Source of the DNA: Elusimicrobiales bacterium
GTDB lineage: Bacteria > Elusimicrobiota > Elusimicrobia > Elusimicrobiales > UBA9959
Length of the DNA: 49,576 nt
Direction: 5' to 3'
NCBI GenBank assembly: GCA_031082205.1
Contig: JAVHLJ010000018.1
Span: 1 to 49,576 of the forward strand
The position numbers were made by a program, and so were the translations under genes. A model generated the notes under the pieces. The model was not told the origin of the DNA. It did not search any database and worked only from the letters and a program-made list of their open reading frames with translations. Below, piece after piece: positions 15,951 through 23,666 of this stretch (its first letter is position 1; each line of letters starts with the position of its first letter).

Positions 15951-16515
15951 CATGTCCCTCCTTGATCTCGTCACCGGACCCGGCGTCCTTTTCCATCCCG
16001 CAGGACTTGCAGGGGCAGAGATGACCCTTGCCCGCCTCGTGCATGCAGCCGCACAGGTAAGCCGAGCATTCGCCGCAAAGCCTGGCCACGGCCACCGGGT
16101 TTATCATGCTGGCCGGCCGGAGCATCCCCGCGACGGCCTTTTTGGCCAGTTCGCCGCGCTGCGAACTTTCCAGCGCGCTGGCGTTGAAGGCGAAAGTCAG
16201 GACGTTCAGCAGTATGAAGGCGGAGAGGGCGACGGCGGCCGGCGCGGGCAGGCGGAGGAACCGGGCCAGGGAGAAGCGTTCCTCCCTCACGGCCGCGGCG
16301 GCGGCTGCCACTTTAGCGGCGAAGAAAGGGGGCGGTTCGGGCGCGGGCAGGGAGCGCAGCCCGGCTTCGGCGGCGCGCATCCCGGCCAGGGCCGCGGCGC
16401 AGGAGGCGCAGCCGGCGAGATGGGCCTCGATCTCGTCCGCCTCTTTACGCGGAAGCTCTCCGTCCATGTAAGCGGATAGTTTTCTTCCGTATTTGCGGCA
16501 GCTTTCGGTAAGCAT
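15940..16515 (-). CDS. Zinc-finger anti-sigma factor with Cys-rich periplasmic tail
   Basis: A 191-residue membrane anti-sigma factor. The N-terminal zinc-binding anti-sigma domain has H32-X3-C36-X2-C39. A single membrane helix lies at about 91-110. The C-terminal part (111-191), predicted to be periplasmic, holds seven cysteines (147, 150, 155, 157, 167, 169, 172) with two nearby histidines, in CGEC, CGC and CPCKSCGM motifs. This tail looks like a metal or thiol sensor, and the efflux genes downstream suggest copper or silver. It follows the ECF sigma gene by 52 bases with a GGAGGA site. Sensing by the tail is inference; the anti-sigma domain and its sigma partner are well supported. Confidence 0.85.
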   Translation of the reverse strand: MLTESCRKYGRKLSAYMDGELPRKEADEIEAHLAGCASCAAALAGMRAAEAGLRSLPAPEPPPFFAAKVAAAAAAVREERFSLARFLRLPAPAAVALSAFILLNVLTFAFNASALESSQRGELAKKAVAGMLRPASMINPVAVARLCGECSAYLCGCMHEAGKGHLCPCKSCGMEKDAGSGDEIKEGHDVR

Positions 16516-16567
16516 GAATATGGCTCCTCCGGACCTTTTAACGCAGGAAGCGGCGAAAACTTGCGGT

Positions 16568-17143
16568 CTATTTTCCGAGTTTTTCGGCCAGGGTGCGGCG
16601 GGCGCGGAAGAGCAGGGATTCCACCGAGGGTACGGTCGTGTCCATGATTTCCGCTATCTCGGCGTAGGAGCGGTCCTCGTATACCCGCAGGAGCAGGGCC
16701 GTCCGCTGGGGGCCCGGCAGGGCGGCCAGCGCGGCCGCGGTCCGCTCTTCCGACTGGGACTTCTCCAGCTCTTCTTCCGGGGAGGCCCCGCCCGCCGGCT
16801 CCAGGCCGCGCTCCGCCGCGGCGTCCAGGCTGACGGCGGCTATGGAGGCGCGCGCGGCGGCGCGCCTGCCGCTGTCCACGGCGAGGTTGTAGGCGAAGCG
16901 GAAAAGCACGGTGGAGAGCGAGGCCCTGGGCTCCAGGGCCGGCGCCGCCCGGTAAAGGCGCAGGAAGGCTTCCTGCGCCAGGTCCTCGGCGGCCCCGCGG
17001 TCGCGGGTGTACCTGTAGAGGAAGTTTATCAGCCTGCCGGAATGCTTTTCCACGATGCGGGCGAAGGCGGACTCGTCCCCCTCGTTGAAGGCGGCGAGCA
17101 GGTCGAAATCTTCCGGCAGCGCCGGCTTCCGTTCTTCGCTCAT
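16568..17143 (-). CDS. ECF-family RNA polymerase sigma factor
   Basis: A 191-residue sigma-70-family ECF factor. Region 2 (about 27-70: FARIVEKHSGRLINFLYRY, AEDLAQEAFLRLYRA) binds core polymerase and the -10. Region 4 (about 138-189: LPGPQRTALLLRVYEDRSYA, then VPSVESLLFRARRTL) binds the -35. There is no C-terminal Cys-rich extension of the CorE type, so any signal must come from the anti-sigma partner downstream. The sigma gene starts 10 bases after the DUF2177 gene. It probably activates this operon, but its target promoter cannot be defined from the sequence alone. Confidence 0.92.
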   Translation of the reverse strand: MSEERKPALPEDFDLLAAFNEGDESAFARIVEKHSGRLINFLYRYTRDRGAAEDLAQEAFLRLYRAAPALEPRASLSTVLFRFAYNLAVDSGRRAAARASIAAVSLDAAAERGLEPAGGASPEEELEKSQSEERTAAALAALPGPQRTALLLRVYEDRSYAEIAEIMDTTVPSVESLLFRARRTLAEKLGK

Positions 17144-17153
17144 CGCGGATATT

Positions 17154-17549
17154 CTACTTAATGGTTCCGCCGGCGGACGCGGCGAAGCCGGCCAGGGCGG
17201 CGGCGGCGGTCAGCAGCGTGCCCCAGGCGACATCGGCCAGGACCACCTGCCAGGTCCAGCCCTTGAGCAGGGCGAGGTTGGTGAAATTGTAGACGCCGTA
17301 GACGGTGAAGCCCAGCGCCGCGCCCCGCGCGGCCGCCGCCCCGGCCGAGGCCGCGGGGGAGACGGCGAAGAACCACACCGCCGCAGGATAGATCAGGTAG
17401 AAGCCTATGGCGCCGGGCCAGTATACCCGCTCCGCCATCAGGTTCCCCAGCCGGGACTTGTAGAAGGCGTTGGCGGCCCAGCCCACCCAGAAAAGGTCCA
17501 GCGCCGCCACGCAGGCGCCCGAAGCGAACATCGAAGCCAGGATCTTCAT
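17154..17549 (-). CDS. DUF2177-family membrane protein
   Basis: A 131-residue protein with four predicted membrane helices (roughly 5-22, 42-62, 70-90, 102-124). GVYNFTNLALLKGWTWQVVLADVAWG is the hallmark block of DUF2177, a family of unknown function often found near sigma factors or photolyase-type genes. The start overlaps the TSCPD stop (ATGA) and the stop is 10 bases before the sigma gene, so it belongs to the same unit. Any link to metal resistance is by position only. Confidence 0.85.
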   Translation of the reverse strand: MKILASMFASGACVAALDLFWVGWAANAFYKSRLGNLMAERVYWPGAIGFYLIYPAAVWFFAVSPAASAGAAAARGAALGFTVYGVYNFTNLALLKGWTWQVVLADVAWGTLLTAAAALAGFAASAGGTIK

Positions 17550-17818
17550 TTGCCCCCCTTATTTACCTCCGCCGCCAGTTTCTCCAGCACGCGGGCGAGC
17601 TGGTCGGAACAGGAGGTCTTCTTCCCGCCGCACTTTATGCCCTTGAGCTTGCGTACGGCTTCCTTCACCGGCATGCCTTCCAGCAGCAGGGCCATGGCCC
17701 GGAGATTGCCGGGGCAGCCCTTGTAGAATTTCACGCCTTTCAGTTTTCCCCCGGCCACGCGGAAAGAGACCGACTTGGCGCAGACGCCTTCGAGTTCGTG
17801 GTTCATGTCTTTGGTCAA
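17546..17818 (-). CDS. TSCPD-domain protein
   Basis: A 90-residue protein of the TSCPD family, named after its C-terminal motif, here KKTSCSDQLA. Further conserved cysteines are in GVCAKSVSF, KGCPGN and IKCGG. The domain also occurs at the end of B12-dependent ribonucleotide reductases, and stand-alone forms are uncharacterised. The start is probably TTG at 17818, because GGGAGG lies just upstream and a TATAAT sits 18 bases before it; ATG at 17806 is the alternative. It is the first gene of the eleven-gene unit ending at 7333. Confidence 0.8.
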   Translation of the reverse strand: MTKDMNHELEGVCAKSVSFRVAGGKLKGVKFYKGCPGNLRAMALLLEGMPVKEAVRKLKGIKCGGKKTSCSDQLARVLEKLAAEVNKGGK

Positions 17819-17836
17819 GCCCCCTCCCGCCGCTAT

Positions 17837-17842
17837 ATTATA
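17837..17842 (-). promoter_or_regulatory. -10 box of the sigma/copper efflux operon
   Basis: TATAAT on the minus strand lies 18 bases before the TTG at 17818, with GGGAGG between. No good -35 is visible at 17 bases (CCAAAA), so an activator or an additional ECF-type promoter may be involved. The same 57-base gap carries the divergent cupin leader. Confidence 0.5.
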
Positions 17843-17874
17843 GAATCTGAGTATACGATTTTTGGGAGGTCCCC

Positions 17875-18255
17875 ATGCCCCAGTTCATCGAAAAGCCCAA
17901 GCTGGTCAAAGCGGCCGGCAACAAGCCCAAGATCATCGAGGAGTTCATAGGCCGCGCCAACTCCGGCACCACCACCATCAGCGTCGCCCGCATGGTCAGC
18001 CCCGGCGGCTGGGAAGAGCCGGAGCAGCATCCGCTCTTCACCGAGTACACGCTGGTCCTCAAGGGCCTGCTGCGCGTGGAGACCAGGGACGGGACTCTCG
18101 ACGTGCGCGCCGGCCAGGCGATAATCATGCAGCCGGAAGAGCGCGTCCGCTACTCCACGCCGGAGCCGGAGGGCGCGGAATACATCGCCATCTGCCTGCC
18201 GGCCTTTTCGTTCGAGACGGTGCGCCGCGAAGGCGAGACCGAAAAGCCTTACTGA
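17875..18255 (+). CDS. Cupin-domain protein
   Basis: A 126-residue single-domain cupin (about 35-110). The first cupin motif is degenerate, with HPLFTEYTLVLKGLLRV keeping one histidine and a glutamate. The second contains LDVRAGQAIIMQPEERVRYSTP. The metal site may therefore be incomplete. Such small cupins act in sugar or thiol metabolism or simply bind ligands; no specific reaction can be assigned. GGGAGGT precedes the ATG. It is divergent from the TSCPD gene, and its stop overlaps that of the convergent ABC permease by seven bases. Confidence 0.75.
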   Translation: MPQFIEKPKLVKAAGNKPKIIEEFIGRANSGTTTISVARMVSPGGWEEPEQHPLFTEYTLVLKGLLRVETRDGTLDVRAGQAIIMQPEERVRYSTPEPEGAEYIAICLPAFSFETVRREGETEKPY

Positions 18256-19553
18256 GCCGCGGCCTTCCGCCGGGTCCCCGGCAGCCTGAGCCGCAGCGTC
18301 AGCAGCGCGTCGCCGGAGAAGAGGCGGGCCGCCAGCGTGACGAAGACGGCGAAGACTGCGGCCTGGTATATTATCCCCCATACCACCGACGCGATATCCC
18401 CGGTCATCACCGCCCGCGGCGCCAGGAAGGCGTGCGTGAACGGTATGGCGTAGAGCAGGCCCTTTATCCCCCACCCCGCCGTGCTGAGGTCGATGAAGAT
18501 CGGCATCAGGTAGGAAAGCATCAGCGGCATCATCAGCGGCACCAGCATGGCCTGTATGCTCTTGACGTCCTCGGCCAGCATGCCCAGTATGAAGGCCAGC
18601 GACAGCGAGCAGAGTATGCAGACCAGCACCGACAGCCCGATGAGCAGGTAGCCCTGCGTCGTTATCACCAGTCCCAGCTTGGCCAGGGCCGGGCCCGCGG
18701 CGGCGGCGGTCGCCCCTTCGGCGGCGGCGGTTATGCCGCTCATGAACGAGCGCATCCCCAGCAGGTAGGCCCCGGAGAGTCCCGCGGCTATAATGGCCGC
18801 GGCGGTCAGCTTTGAGACCACCAGCATGCGGCGGTCCAGCGGCGAACTGAGCAGCGTCTCGAGCGTCTTGTTCTCCTTCTCGGTGGCGATAGCCGTCATT
18901 ATCATCTGCGCCGAAAGTATGACGATGAAGAACACCGCTATAGGGAAGAAATAGGACTGCGACTGCATGAAGCCGACCACCTGCGCCAGCGGGACCTGCT
19001 CCGTGCGGCCGTCCACCACCACGAACTCCACCGCCGGGGCGGGGTCGCGCAGGAAGGAGGGCGGCAGGCCCGGGGCTTTGCGCTCGAGGGCGTAGGAGCT
19101 GGCCTCGGCGGCCGCCAGCGACGAGACCTTGCGTATGCGCGAGGCGGCCATCGCCGCGCCCAGTCCCGAGGCCCGTTTCCTGAACCTGGAATAGAATTCG
19201 AGACGCGAAGGCCGGCCCTCCTCGACCGAGCGGGCCAGCCCGGCCGGTATCACGAGGAAGGAGCTTTCTCCGGAGTGTTCCGGCGCCGACATGGCGGACT
19301 CTATGTCGGTGAAAGCCGAAGGCTTGAGCGGGGTTTTTCCTCCGCCCATGGCCGCCAGGAGCCGGGCGGAAAGCTCCGAGCGGTCGAGGTCCATCACCAC
19401 TATCGAATTCGACGCGCCGGAGGCCCGGCTGTGGCTGCCCACCGACTTGCCGATGACGTAGAAGACCAGTATCATCGCGGCTATGGAGAAGAGGAGCTGC
19501 CGGGTGAGCAGTTCCTTTATCTCCTTTCTGAGCAGCACCATGAAGATGTTCAT
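18249..19553 (-). CDS. ABC-2 type permease (NatB-like exporter subunit)
   Basis: A 434-residue membrane protein: one N-terminal helix (about 17-36), a large extracytoplasmic segment (about 40-210) and then five to six membrane helices with the block IMTAIATEKENKTLETLLSSP that marks ABC-2/NatB-type permeases. With the overlapping ATPase gene (ATGA) it forms a two-gene exporter. NatAB in Bacillus exports sodium, but many relatives export peptides or lipids, so the substrate is unknown. Confidence 0.85.
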   Translation of the reverse strand: MNIFMVLLRKEIKELLTRQLLFSIAAMILVFYVIGKSVGSHSRASGASNSIVVMDLDRSELSARLLAAMGGGKTPLKPSAFTDIESAMSAPEHSGESSFLVIPAGLARSVEEGRPSRLEFYSRFRKRASGLGAAMAASRIRKVSSLAAAEASSYALERKAPGLPPSFLRDPAPAVEFVVVDGRTEQVPLAQVVGFMQSQSYFFPIAVFFIVILSAQMIMTAIATEKENKTLETLLSSPLDRRMLVVSKLTAAAIIAAGLSGAYLLGMRSFMSGITAAAEGATAAAAGPALAKLGLVITTQGYLLIGLSVLVCILCSLSLAFILGMLAEDVKSIQAMLVPLMMPLMLSYLMPIFIDLSTAGWGIKGLLYAIPFTHAFLAPRAVMTGDIASVVWGIIYQAAVFAVFVTLAARLFSGDALLTLRLRLPGTRRKAAAQ

Positions 19554-20269
19554 TGGGTCAGCCTCACGAAAACTTCCTCGAGGTCCTCGGTGCCGAACTG
19601 GGACTTCAGGGCCGCCGGGGTGTCGCAGGCCAGCAGGCGGCCCTTGTTGATAACGCCGATCCGGCCGGAAAGGAACTCTATCTCGGCCATGTTGTGGCTG
19701 GAGATGAGGAAGGTCATGCCGCCGGCTGCCAGGTCCTTTATGGTCTTGCGTATCTCGTAGCCGTTGACTATGTCGAGGCCGCTGGTCGGTTCGTCGAGTA
19801 TCGCCAGGCGCGGTTTTATCATGACCGCCCGCGCCAGCAGGAGCTTGCGCGCCATTCCCTTGCTGTAGGTCTTGATCTTGTCGTCCAGCCTGGCGCCCAG
19901 TCCCGAAAGCCCGGCGCCGTAGGCCACGGCCTCCGCGGCCCGGGACTTGTCGCGCAGGAAGACCATGGCCATGAAGTCCAGGTATTCGCGGCCGGTCAGG
20001 TTCTTGTAGGCGCCGGCTTCCTCGGGGAGATAGCTGATGACGCTCCGCACGGCGTGGGCGGCGGCCACCGTGTCCAGGCCGAACACCGAGATCGAACCGG
20101 CGGTCGGGGTCAGTATCGTCGATATCATCTTGAGCGTGGTGGATTTTCCGACGCCGTTGGGGCCGACCAGCGCGAAGATCTCCCCTTCGCGTACCGAGAA
20201 ATCCAGCCCCGCCACGGCCTCGAAGTCGCCGTATTTTTTAACGAGCCCGCGTATGTTGAGAGCGTCCAT
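19550..20269 (-). CDS. ABC exporter ATP-binding protein (NatA-like)
   Basis: A 239-residue ATPase with Walker A GPNGVGKST, the signature YSKGMARKLLLARA (a variant of LSGGQ), Walker B LAILDEPTSGLD and switch histidine in ISSHNM. It pairs with the permease at 18249-19553. I use ATG at 20269; the longer frame to 20317 lacks family similarity and reaches into the divergent promoter. No Shine-Dalgarno precedes this ATG, and a -10-like TATGCT lies nine bases upstream, so the mRNA may be nearly leaderless. Confidence 0.9.
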   Translation of the reverse strand: MDALNIRGLVKKYGDFEAVAGLDFSVREGEIFALVGPNGVGKSTTLKMISTILTPTAGSISVFGLDTVAAAHAVRSVISYLPEEAGAYKNLTGREYLDFMAMVFLRDKSRAAEAVAYGAGLSGLGARLDDKIKTYSKGMARKLLLARAVMIKPRLAILDEPTSGLDIVNGYEIRKTIKDLAAGGMTFLISSHNMAEIEFLSGRIGVINKGRLLACDTPAALKSQFGTEDLEEVFVRLTQ

Positions 20270-20301
20270 GACGCATAGAGCATACAATTTTTTTAAAAGG
20301 G

Positions 20302-20330
20302 TTGACTCGGGCTCCATGATTGACTAATAT
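20302..20330 (+). promoter_or_regulatory. Promoter giving a probable leaderless mRNA for the 20338 gene
   Basis: TTGACT (20302-20307) and TAATAT (20325-20330) are spaced by 17 bases. The ATG begins eight bases after the -10, where transcription should start, and no Shine-Dalgarno is present. Confidence 0.65.
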
Positions 20331-20337
20331 CAACGGT

Positions 20338-21276
20338 ATGGTCAAAACACCGCTTTTCCTCGCGCTTCTGCTCGGCTCTTTACCGCCCGCGGCGGCGGCT
20401 GAATTCACCCTCGGCCGCGTCTCGGCCGCGGAAGTGGCTGCAGTGGAGACGGAACTGCCGGCCCCGGCGCATTTCCTCTCCCCGCTAAGGACTCCCGACG
20501 TGGCCGACGCCGGCTATTTCAACCGCTACATACTCAAGGCCGTGGACCGCCTCTACGCCGAATACGGCCTGCTCGGTTACGACATCAATTCGATACTTAC
20601 CCACGACATCCCCTACCACACCTACGGCGTCATCAAGGCCCGCCGGCCCCCGCTGACGATGTGCGTGGCGGCCATGATGGAGGTCCTCCTCACCGCCTAC
20701 GACATCTACGCCGCCGAGACGGGCGATTATTCCGTCTTCACCTACCTGCCGCAGCGCAGCTACGAGAGGCTCTCGGTGACCGACATCAAGGGCCATATCT
20801 GGGTGAACCACGAATTCAAGGCCTACGGCACCGCCGACGCCCTGATAAACTTCGGCATGGGCGAGCGCCGGCTCTTCGAGCGGCTCAGGCCCGGCGACTT
20901 CGTGAACATAAACCGCACCACCCGCACCGGCCACGCGGTGGTCTTCCTCAACTACATAGACGTCAAGGGCCGGATCCAGCCCTCGTACAACGACTCCGTC
21001 GTCGGTTTCAAGTATTTCTCTTCGCAGGGCGGCCGCGCCGCCGGCACCGGCGGCTTCGACTACCGCTACGCCGTCTTCAGCAAGTTCGGCTGCCCGGAGA
21101 TGCCTTACAAGCGCGACTGCGACGTCATCTACTCCCAGCGCCAGGACTACCTCAATACCGGCACGATGTGGATGCCGGAGCGCTGGACCGGCGTCTTCCC
21201 CTCCCCCGGCCCCGCCGCCTTGAAGGAGACGGTCCTCAACGCCCGCTTCTTCGACGGCCGCACCACCGACGACTGA
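20338..21276 (+). CDS. Secreted papain-like (NlpC/P60-type fold) hydrolase, putative
   Basis: A 312-residue exported protein; the signal peptide is about 1-21 (LPPAAAA). A candidate nucleophile is C109 in PPLTMCVAAMMEVL at a helix start. A candidate base is H199 in RTGHAVVFLNY, just after RLRPGDFVNIN. This Cys-then-GDxV...GHAVVFL order is typical of NlpC/P60 and CHAP-like hydrolases, so cleavage of peptidoglycan peptides is possible, but I cannot assign a named family. The ATG at 20338 gives the clean signal peptide; the TTG frame from 20320 would include the promoter. The next gene encodes another papain-like protein with a different motif order. Confidence 0.65.
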   Translation: MVKTPLFLALLLGSLPPAAAAEFTLGRVSAAEVAAVETELPAPAHFLSPLRTPDVADAGYFNRYILKAVDRLYAEYGLLGYDINSILTHDIPYHTYGVIKARRPPLTMCVAAMMEVLLTAYDIYAAETGDYSVFTYLPQRSYERLSVTDIKGHIWVNHEFKAYGTADALINFGMGERRLFERLRPGDFVNINRTTRTGHAVVFLNYIDVKGRIQPSYNDSVVGFKYFSSQGGRAAGTGGFDYRYAVFSKFGCPEMPYKRDCDVIYSQRQDYLNTGTMWMPERWTGVFPSPGPAALKETVLNARFFDGRTTDD

Positions 21277-21362
21277 TATCCCCCCGGGTCCTATCCGCGG
21301 CGGGCCTAAGAGCCCAGCCCGGGCTGGTCTATTTAACGCCATGCCCCTGGGCCTCCCGAACC

Positions 21363-21391
21363 TTGGCGTCCGTCCCGCTCCGCGCTAAAAT
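21363..21391 (+). promoter_or_regulatory. Promoter of the 21422 gene
   Basis: TTGGCG (21363-21368), 17-base spacer, TAAAAT (21386-21391). Expected start near 21398, with AAGGAG at 21411 as ribosome-binding site. The 145-base gap before the gene also holds the GC hairpin GCCCAGCCCGGGC and a GGGCCTAAGAGCCC element. Confidence 0.6.
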
Positions 21392-21421
21392 CTATATGAG
21401 CAGAAGATTCAAGGAGAGCGC

Positions 21422-22624
21422 ATGCACAATACCGCCATTTCCGCCGCCCTTCTCGCCTTAATACTTTCGATGCCGCGACCCTCCGCCGCCATGCCCGGCG
21501 ACGGCTGCGACGCGGCCCGGGCCGCGGCCAAGAGTGCGCCGGCCGCTTACCGGGCCATGCTGTCAGCCCCCGACTCCTATTGCGCCATAAGGGCCGCCGG
21601 AGAAAGCCGCGACGCCGCCGCCTCGGAGGCCCTGCTGGCCAATGTGGCGTCCTACCTGTCGGCCCAGGCGCTAAAGGGCTCCTATGAGGACGATCTCCGG
21701 GCGCGGCTGAAAGCGCTCGACTCCATCTGGGCCCTGGGAGAGATCGGCGAGCCCCGCCTGATGGATAAACTTTCGGATTTCTACGCCGAAGCCGACGACG
21801 TGGTCAAGGTCAACCTGCTCATCAGCATGGGCAAGCTCAGGAGGAATTCCAAGGCCGGCCCCTACCTCTTCGGCGTCGCTGCTTCCCCCGCGGAGAGCGA
21901 TATAGTGCGCGCGGCGGCCTTCGAACTCCTCGACAAGGTCGGCTACCCCTCCACGGTGATAAACGTCCAGCCGTCCTCCCGGGCCGGGGCGGAGAAGGGC
22001 GACCTTATCTATACCGGCGGCATAGTCGGGACGATAAGCGGCTGGTTCAATACTATGATCCCGGTCGGCCACGCGGGCATATTCGCCGGCACCGAGATAA
22101 AGGACGGGAAGATAAACGTCGTTATAGCCGACTGCGTGCCCAATAACTTCAAGCCCGGCGGGGTCCGCAACGTCCGTTCCTTCTACGACTTCACCCACCA
22201 CTACATGTATCCTTACTACGGCAACCGGACGCCGAAGGTCCGGCCCACCGCGGCCCAGCGCGAGGCGATAGTCGCCCTCGCCCTGGATTACGGCGGCCGC
22301 GGCCTGCGCTACGACAACGACCACCTCTCGCAGAAAGGACCGGATACCTTCGACTGCGTCGGCTACACGGAGTTCATCTACGAGAGCGCGGGCCTCAACC
22401 CTACCGACGACAGTTACGAGACCGGCTGGGGCTGGCCGCTGACCCCCTACGAGCAGTTCGAGGCCACTGTTTCCAACGCCGGCCCGCCGGCCGCCATAAT
22501 AACCCCGGTCTTCCGCCCCCTGTCCGATCGCGCGGGACTGATCGTCCGCGACGCGAACGCGCTCATGCGCTCTTTCGGGATGTCCGCCCCGGCCGTCCTG
22601 CCCGAGGTGCCCGCCGCCGAATAA
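21422..22624 (+). CDS. Secreted protein: helical-repeat region plus permuted papain-like (YiiX/NlpC-type) domain
   Basis: A 400-residue exported protein; signal peptide about 1-23 (PSAA). Residues about 60-180 form HEAT-like helices (LDSIWALGEIGEPRLMDKL, NLLISMGKL, VRAAAFELLDKVG). Residues 190-360 look like a permuted NlpC/P60 domain of the YiiX/LRAT kind, where the histidine precedes the cysteine: KGDLIYTGG, then H217 in PVGHAGIF, and C312 in DTFDCVGYTEFIYE at a helix start. It is probably a periplasmic amidase or peptidase; the substrate is unknown. It lies downstream of another papain-like gene but has its own promoter, AAGGAG site and terminator. Confidence 0.7.
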   Translation: MHNTAISAALLALILSMPRPSAAMPGDGCDAARAAAKSAPAAYRAMLSAPDSYCAIRAAGESRDAAASEALLANVASYLSAQALKGSYEDDLRARLKALDSIWALGEIGEPRLMDKLSDFYAEADDVVKVNLLISMGKLRRNSKAGPYLFGVAASPAESDIVRAAAFELLDKVGYPSTVINVQPSSRAGAEKGDLIYTGGIVGTISGWFNTMIPVGHAGIFAGTEIKDGKINVVIADCVPNNFKPGGVRNVRSFYDFTHHYMYPYYGNRTPKVRPTAAQREAIVALALDYGGRGLRYDNDHLSQKGPDTFDCVGYTEFIYESAGLNPTDDSYETGWGWPLTPYEQFEATVSNAGPPAAIITPVFRPLSDRAGLIVRDANALMRSFGMSAPAVLPEVPAAE

Positions 22625-22647
22625 AGGCCCCGGGCGCGCAAAAACAA

Positions 22648-22671
22648 GCCCCGCTCGCGCGGGGCTTTTTT
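22648..22671 (+). terminator. Intrinsic terminator after the papain-like gene
   Basis: GCCCCGC-TCGC-GCGGGGC forms a perfect 7-bp stem, followed by six T (22666-22671). It also has A-rich sequence on its left and may slow transcription from the convergent permease gene. Confidence 0.85.
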
Positions 22672-22692
22672 CGTTCTCCGGCGGAGGAAGGG

Positions 22693-23607
22693 TCAGGCTG
22701 AAATGAACCCGAACAGGAGCCCGGCTCCCAGGGCGAACAGGAGCCAGAAGGCGGCGTATACCAGCAGCCCGCGGCGGCCTATGAGCCGCTGGGACATTAT
22801 CATCGTAGGTATGCAGGTCCCGACCGAGCCGAGGAGGAAGGTGAAGGCCGGGCCCGGGCCGAGGCCGAGCTTGATGAAGGAGAGCGTCAGCGGTATCTCT
22901 TCCCCCTCGCAGACATAGAGAGGCACGCCCGCCAGGGCGGCGGCCAGGTAGGCCAGCGGGCCGGAAGAGCCCAGGTAGCCGGCTATAAAGCCCTGGGGGA
23001 CGCTTACCACCAGGGCGCTGGCTATGGCCATGCCTATGGCGAAATACTTGCCTAGTTCCTTTATGATATCGGCGAAGACGGGCCAGAACTTCTTCGGCGC
23101 CTCGCCTTCGTCCTCCGCGCCGCCGGAACAGGCGCAGCCGGAACAACAGGGGCTCTTTTTCTCCTCCGCCGGCGCGGGTATGCCCAGCCAGGCGGCGTTC
23201 TTCTCCAGTTTCAGGAACACCGCCCCTATGGCCATTCCCCCGGCGAGGCCGGCCAGGGCGCGGGCGGCGGCGAACTGCCAGCCCAGCATCGCCCAGGTGA
23301 GCACTATCGTATGCGGGCTGCCCAGCGGAGAGGCCAGGAGGAAGCTCGCCACGGTGCCCAGGTCCGCTCCCTTGCGGCGCATCCCCTCGGCCATCGGCAT
23401 GGTGGCGCAGGCGCAGCCCGGCATCAGCATGCCCAGCATAGAGGCCTTGGCCATCGACAGCCAGCCTCCCCGCAGATGCCTGAGGGCGAATTCCGGATTC
23501 AGCCAGACGTCCAGCGCGGCGCCGAAGGCGGCGCCGCCCAGGAACCAGGGAAGGACCTCCCAGGTGAGGCGCAGGAACTCGAAGGCGAAGGCGTGCAGCC
23601 AGTTCAT
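22693..23607 (-). CDS. DUF318/ArsP-type permease
   Basis: A 304-residue membrane protein with about eight helices in two halves, matching permeases of the ArsP/DUF318 family (MLMPGCACATMPMAEGMRRKG, then a second-half repeat VPLYVCEGEEIPLTLSFIK). ArsP proteins export trivalent organoarsenicals, and PGCACATMP carries cysteines as in that group. The central cytoplasmic loop adds a Cys cluster (KKSPCCSGCACSGG, about 151-164). An arsenic or other soft-metal substrate is therefore likely but unproven. The ATG lies six bases after a -10-like TAGAAT, with no Shine-Dalgarno. Confidence 0.8.
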   Translation of the reverse strand: MNWLHAFAFEFLRLTWEVLPWFLGGAAFGAALDVWLNPEFALRHLRGGWLSMAKASMLGMLMPGCACATMPMAEGMRRKGADLGTVASFLLASPLGSPHTIVLTWAMLGWQFAAARALAGLAGGMAIGAVFLKLEKNAAWLGIPAPAEEKKSPCCSGCACSGGAEDEGEAPKKFWPVFADIIKELGKYFAIGMAIASALVVSVPQGFIAGYLGSSGPLAYLAAALAGVPLYVCEGEEIPLTLSFIKLGLGPGPAFTFLLGSVGTCIPTMIMSQRLIGRRGLLVYAAFWLLFALGAGLLFGFISA

Positions 23608-23613
23608 GGGTAT

Positions 23614-23619
23614 ATTCTA
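23614..23619 (-). promoter_or_regulatory. -10 element six bases before the permease ATG
   Basis: TAGAAT (5/6 match) on the minus strand is separated from the ATG at 23607 by ATACCC only, predicting a leaderless mRNA. The -35 position falls in the neighbouring terminator stem and is poor. Confidence 0.45.
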
Positions 23620-23621
23620 TG

Positions 23622-23649
23622 AAAAAACCCCGCCGGAGCGGGGTTTTTT
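23622..23649 (-). terminator. Terminator after the nucleotidyltransferase gene (bidirectional shape)
   Basis: CCCCGC-CGGA-GCGGGG with six A on the left and six T on the right. It lies 18 bases past the stop at 23667 on the minus strand and just upstream of the permease -10, thereby isolating the two genes. Confidence 0.85.
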
Positions 23650-23666
23650 AATGAAGGCGCGCGCGC

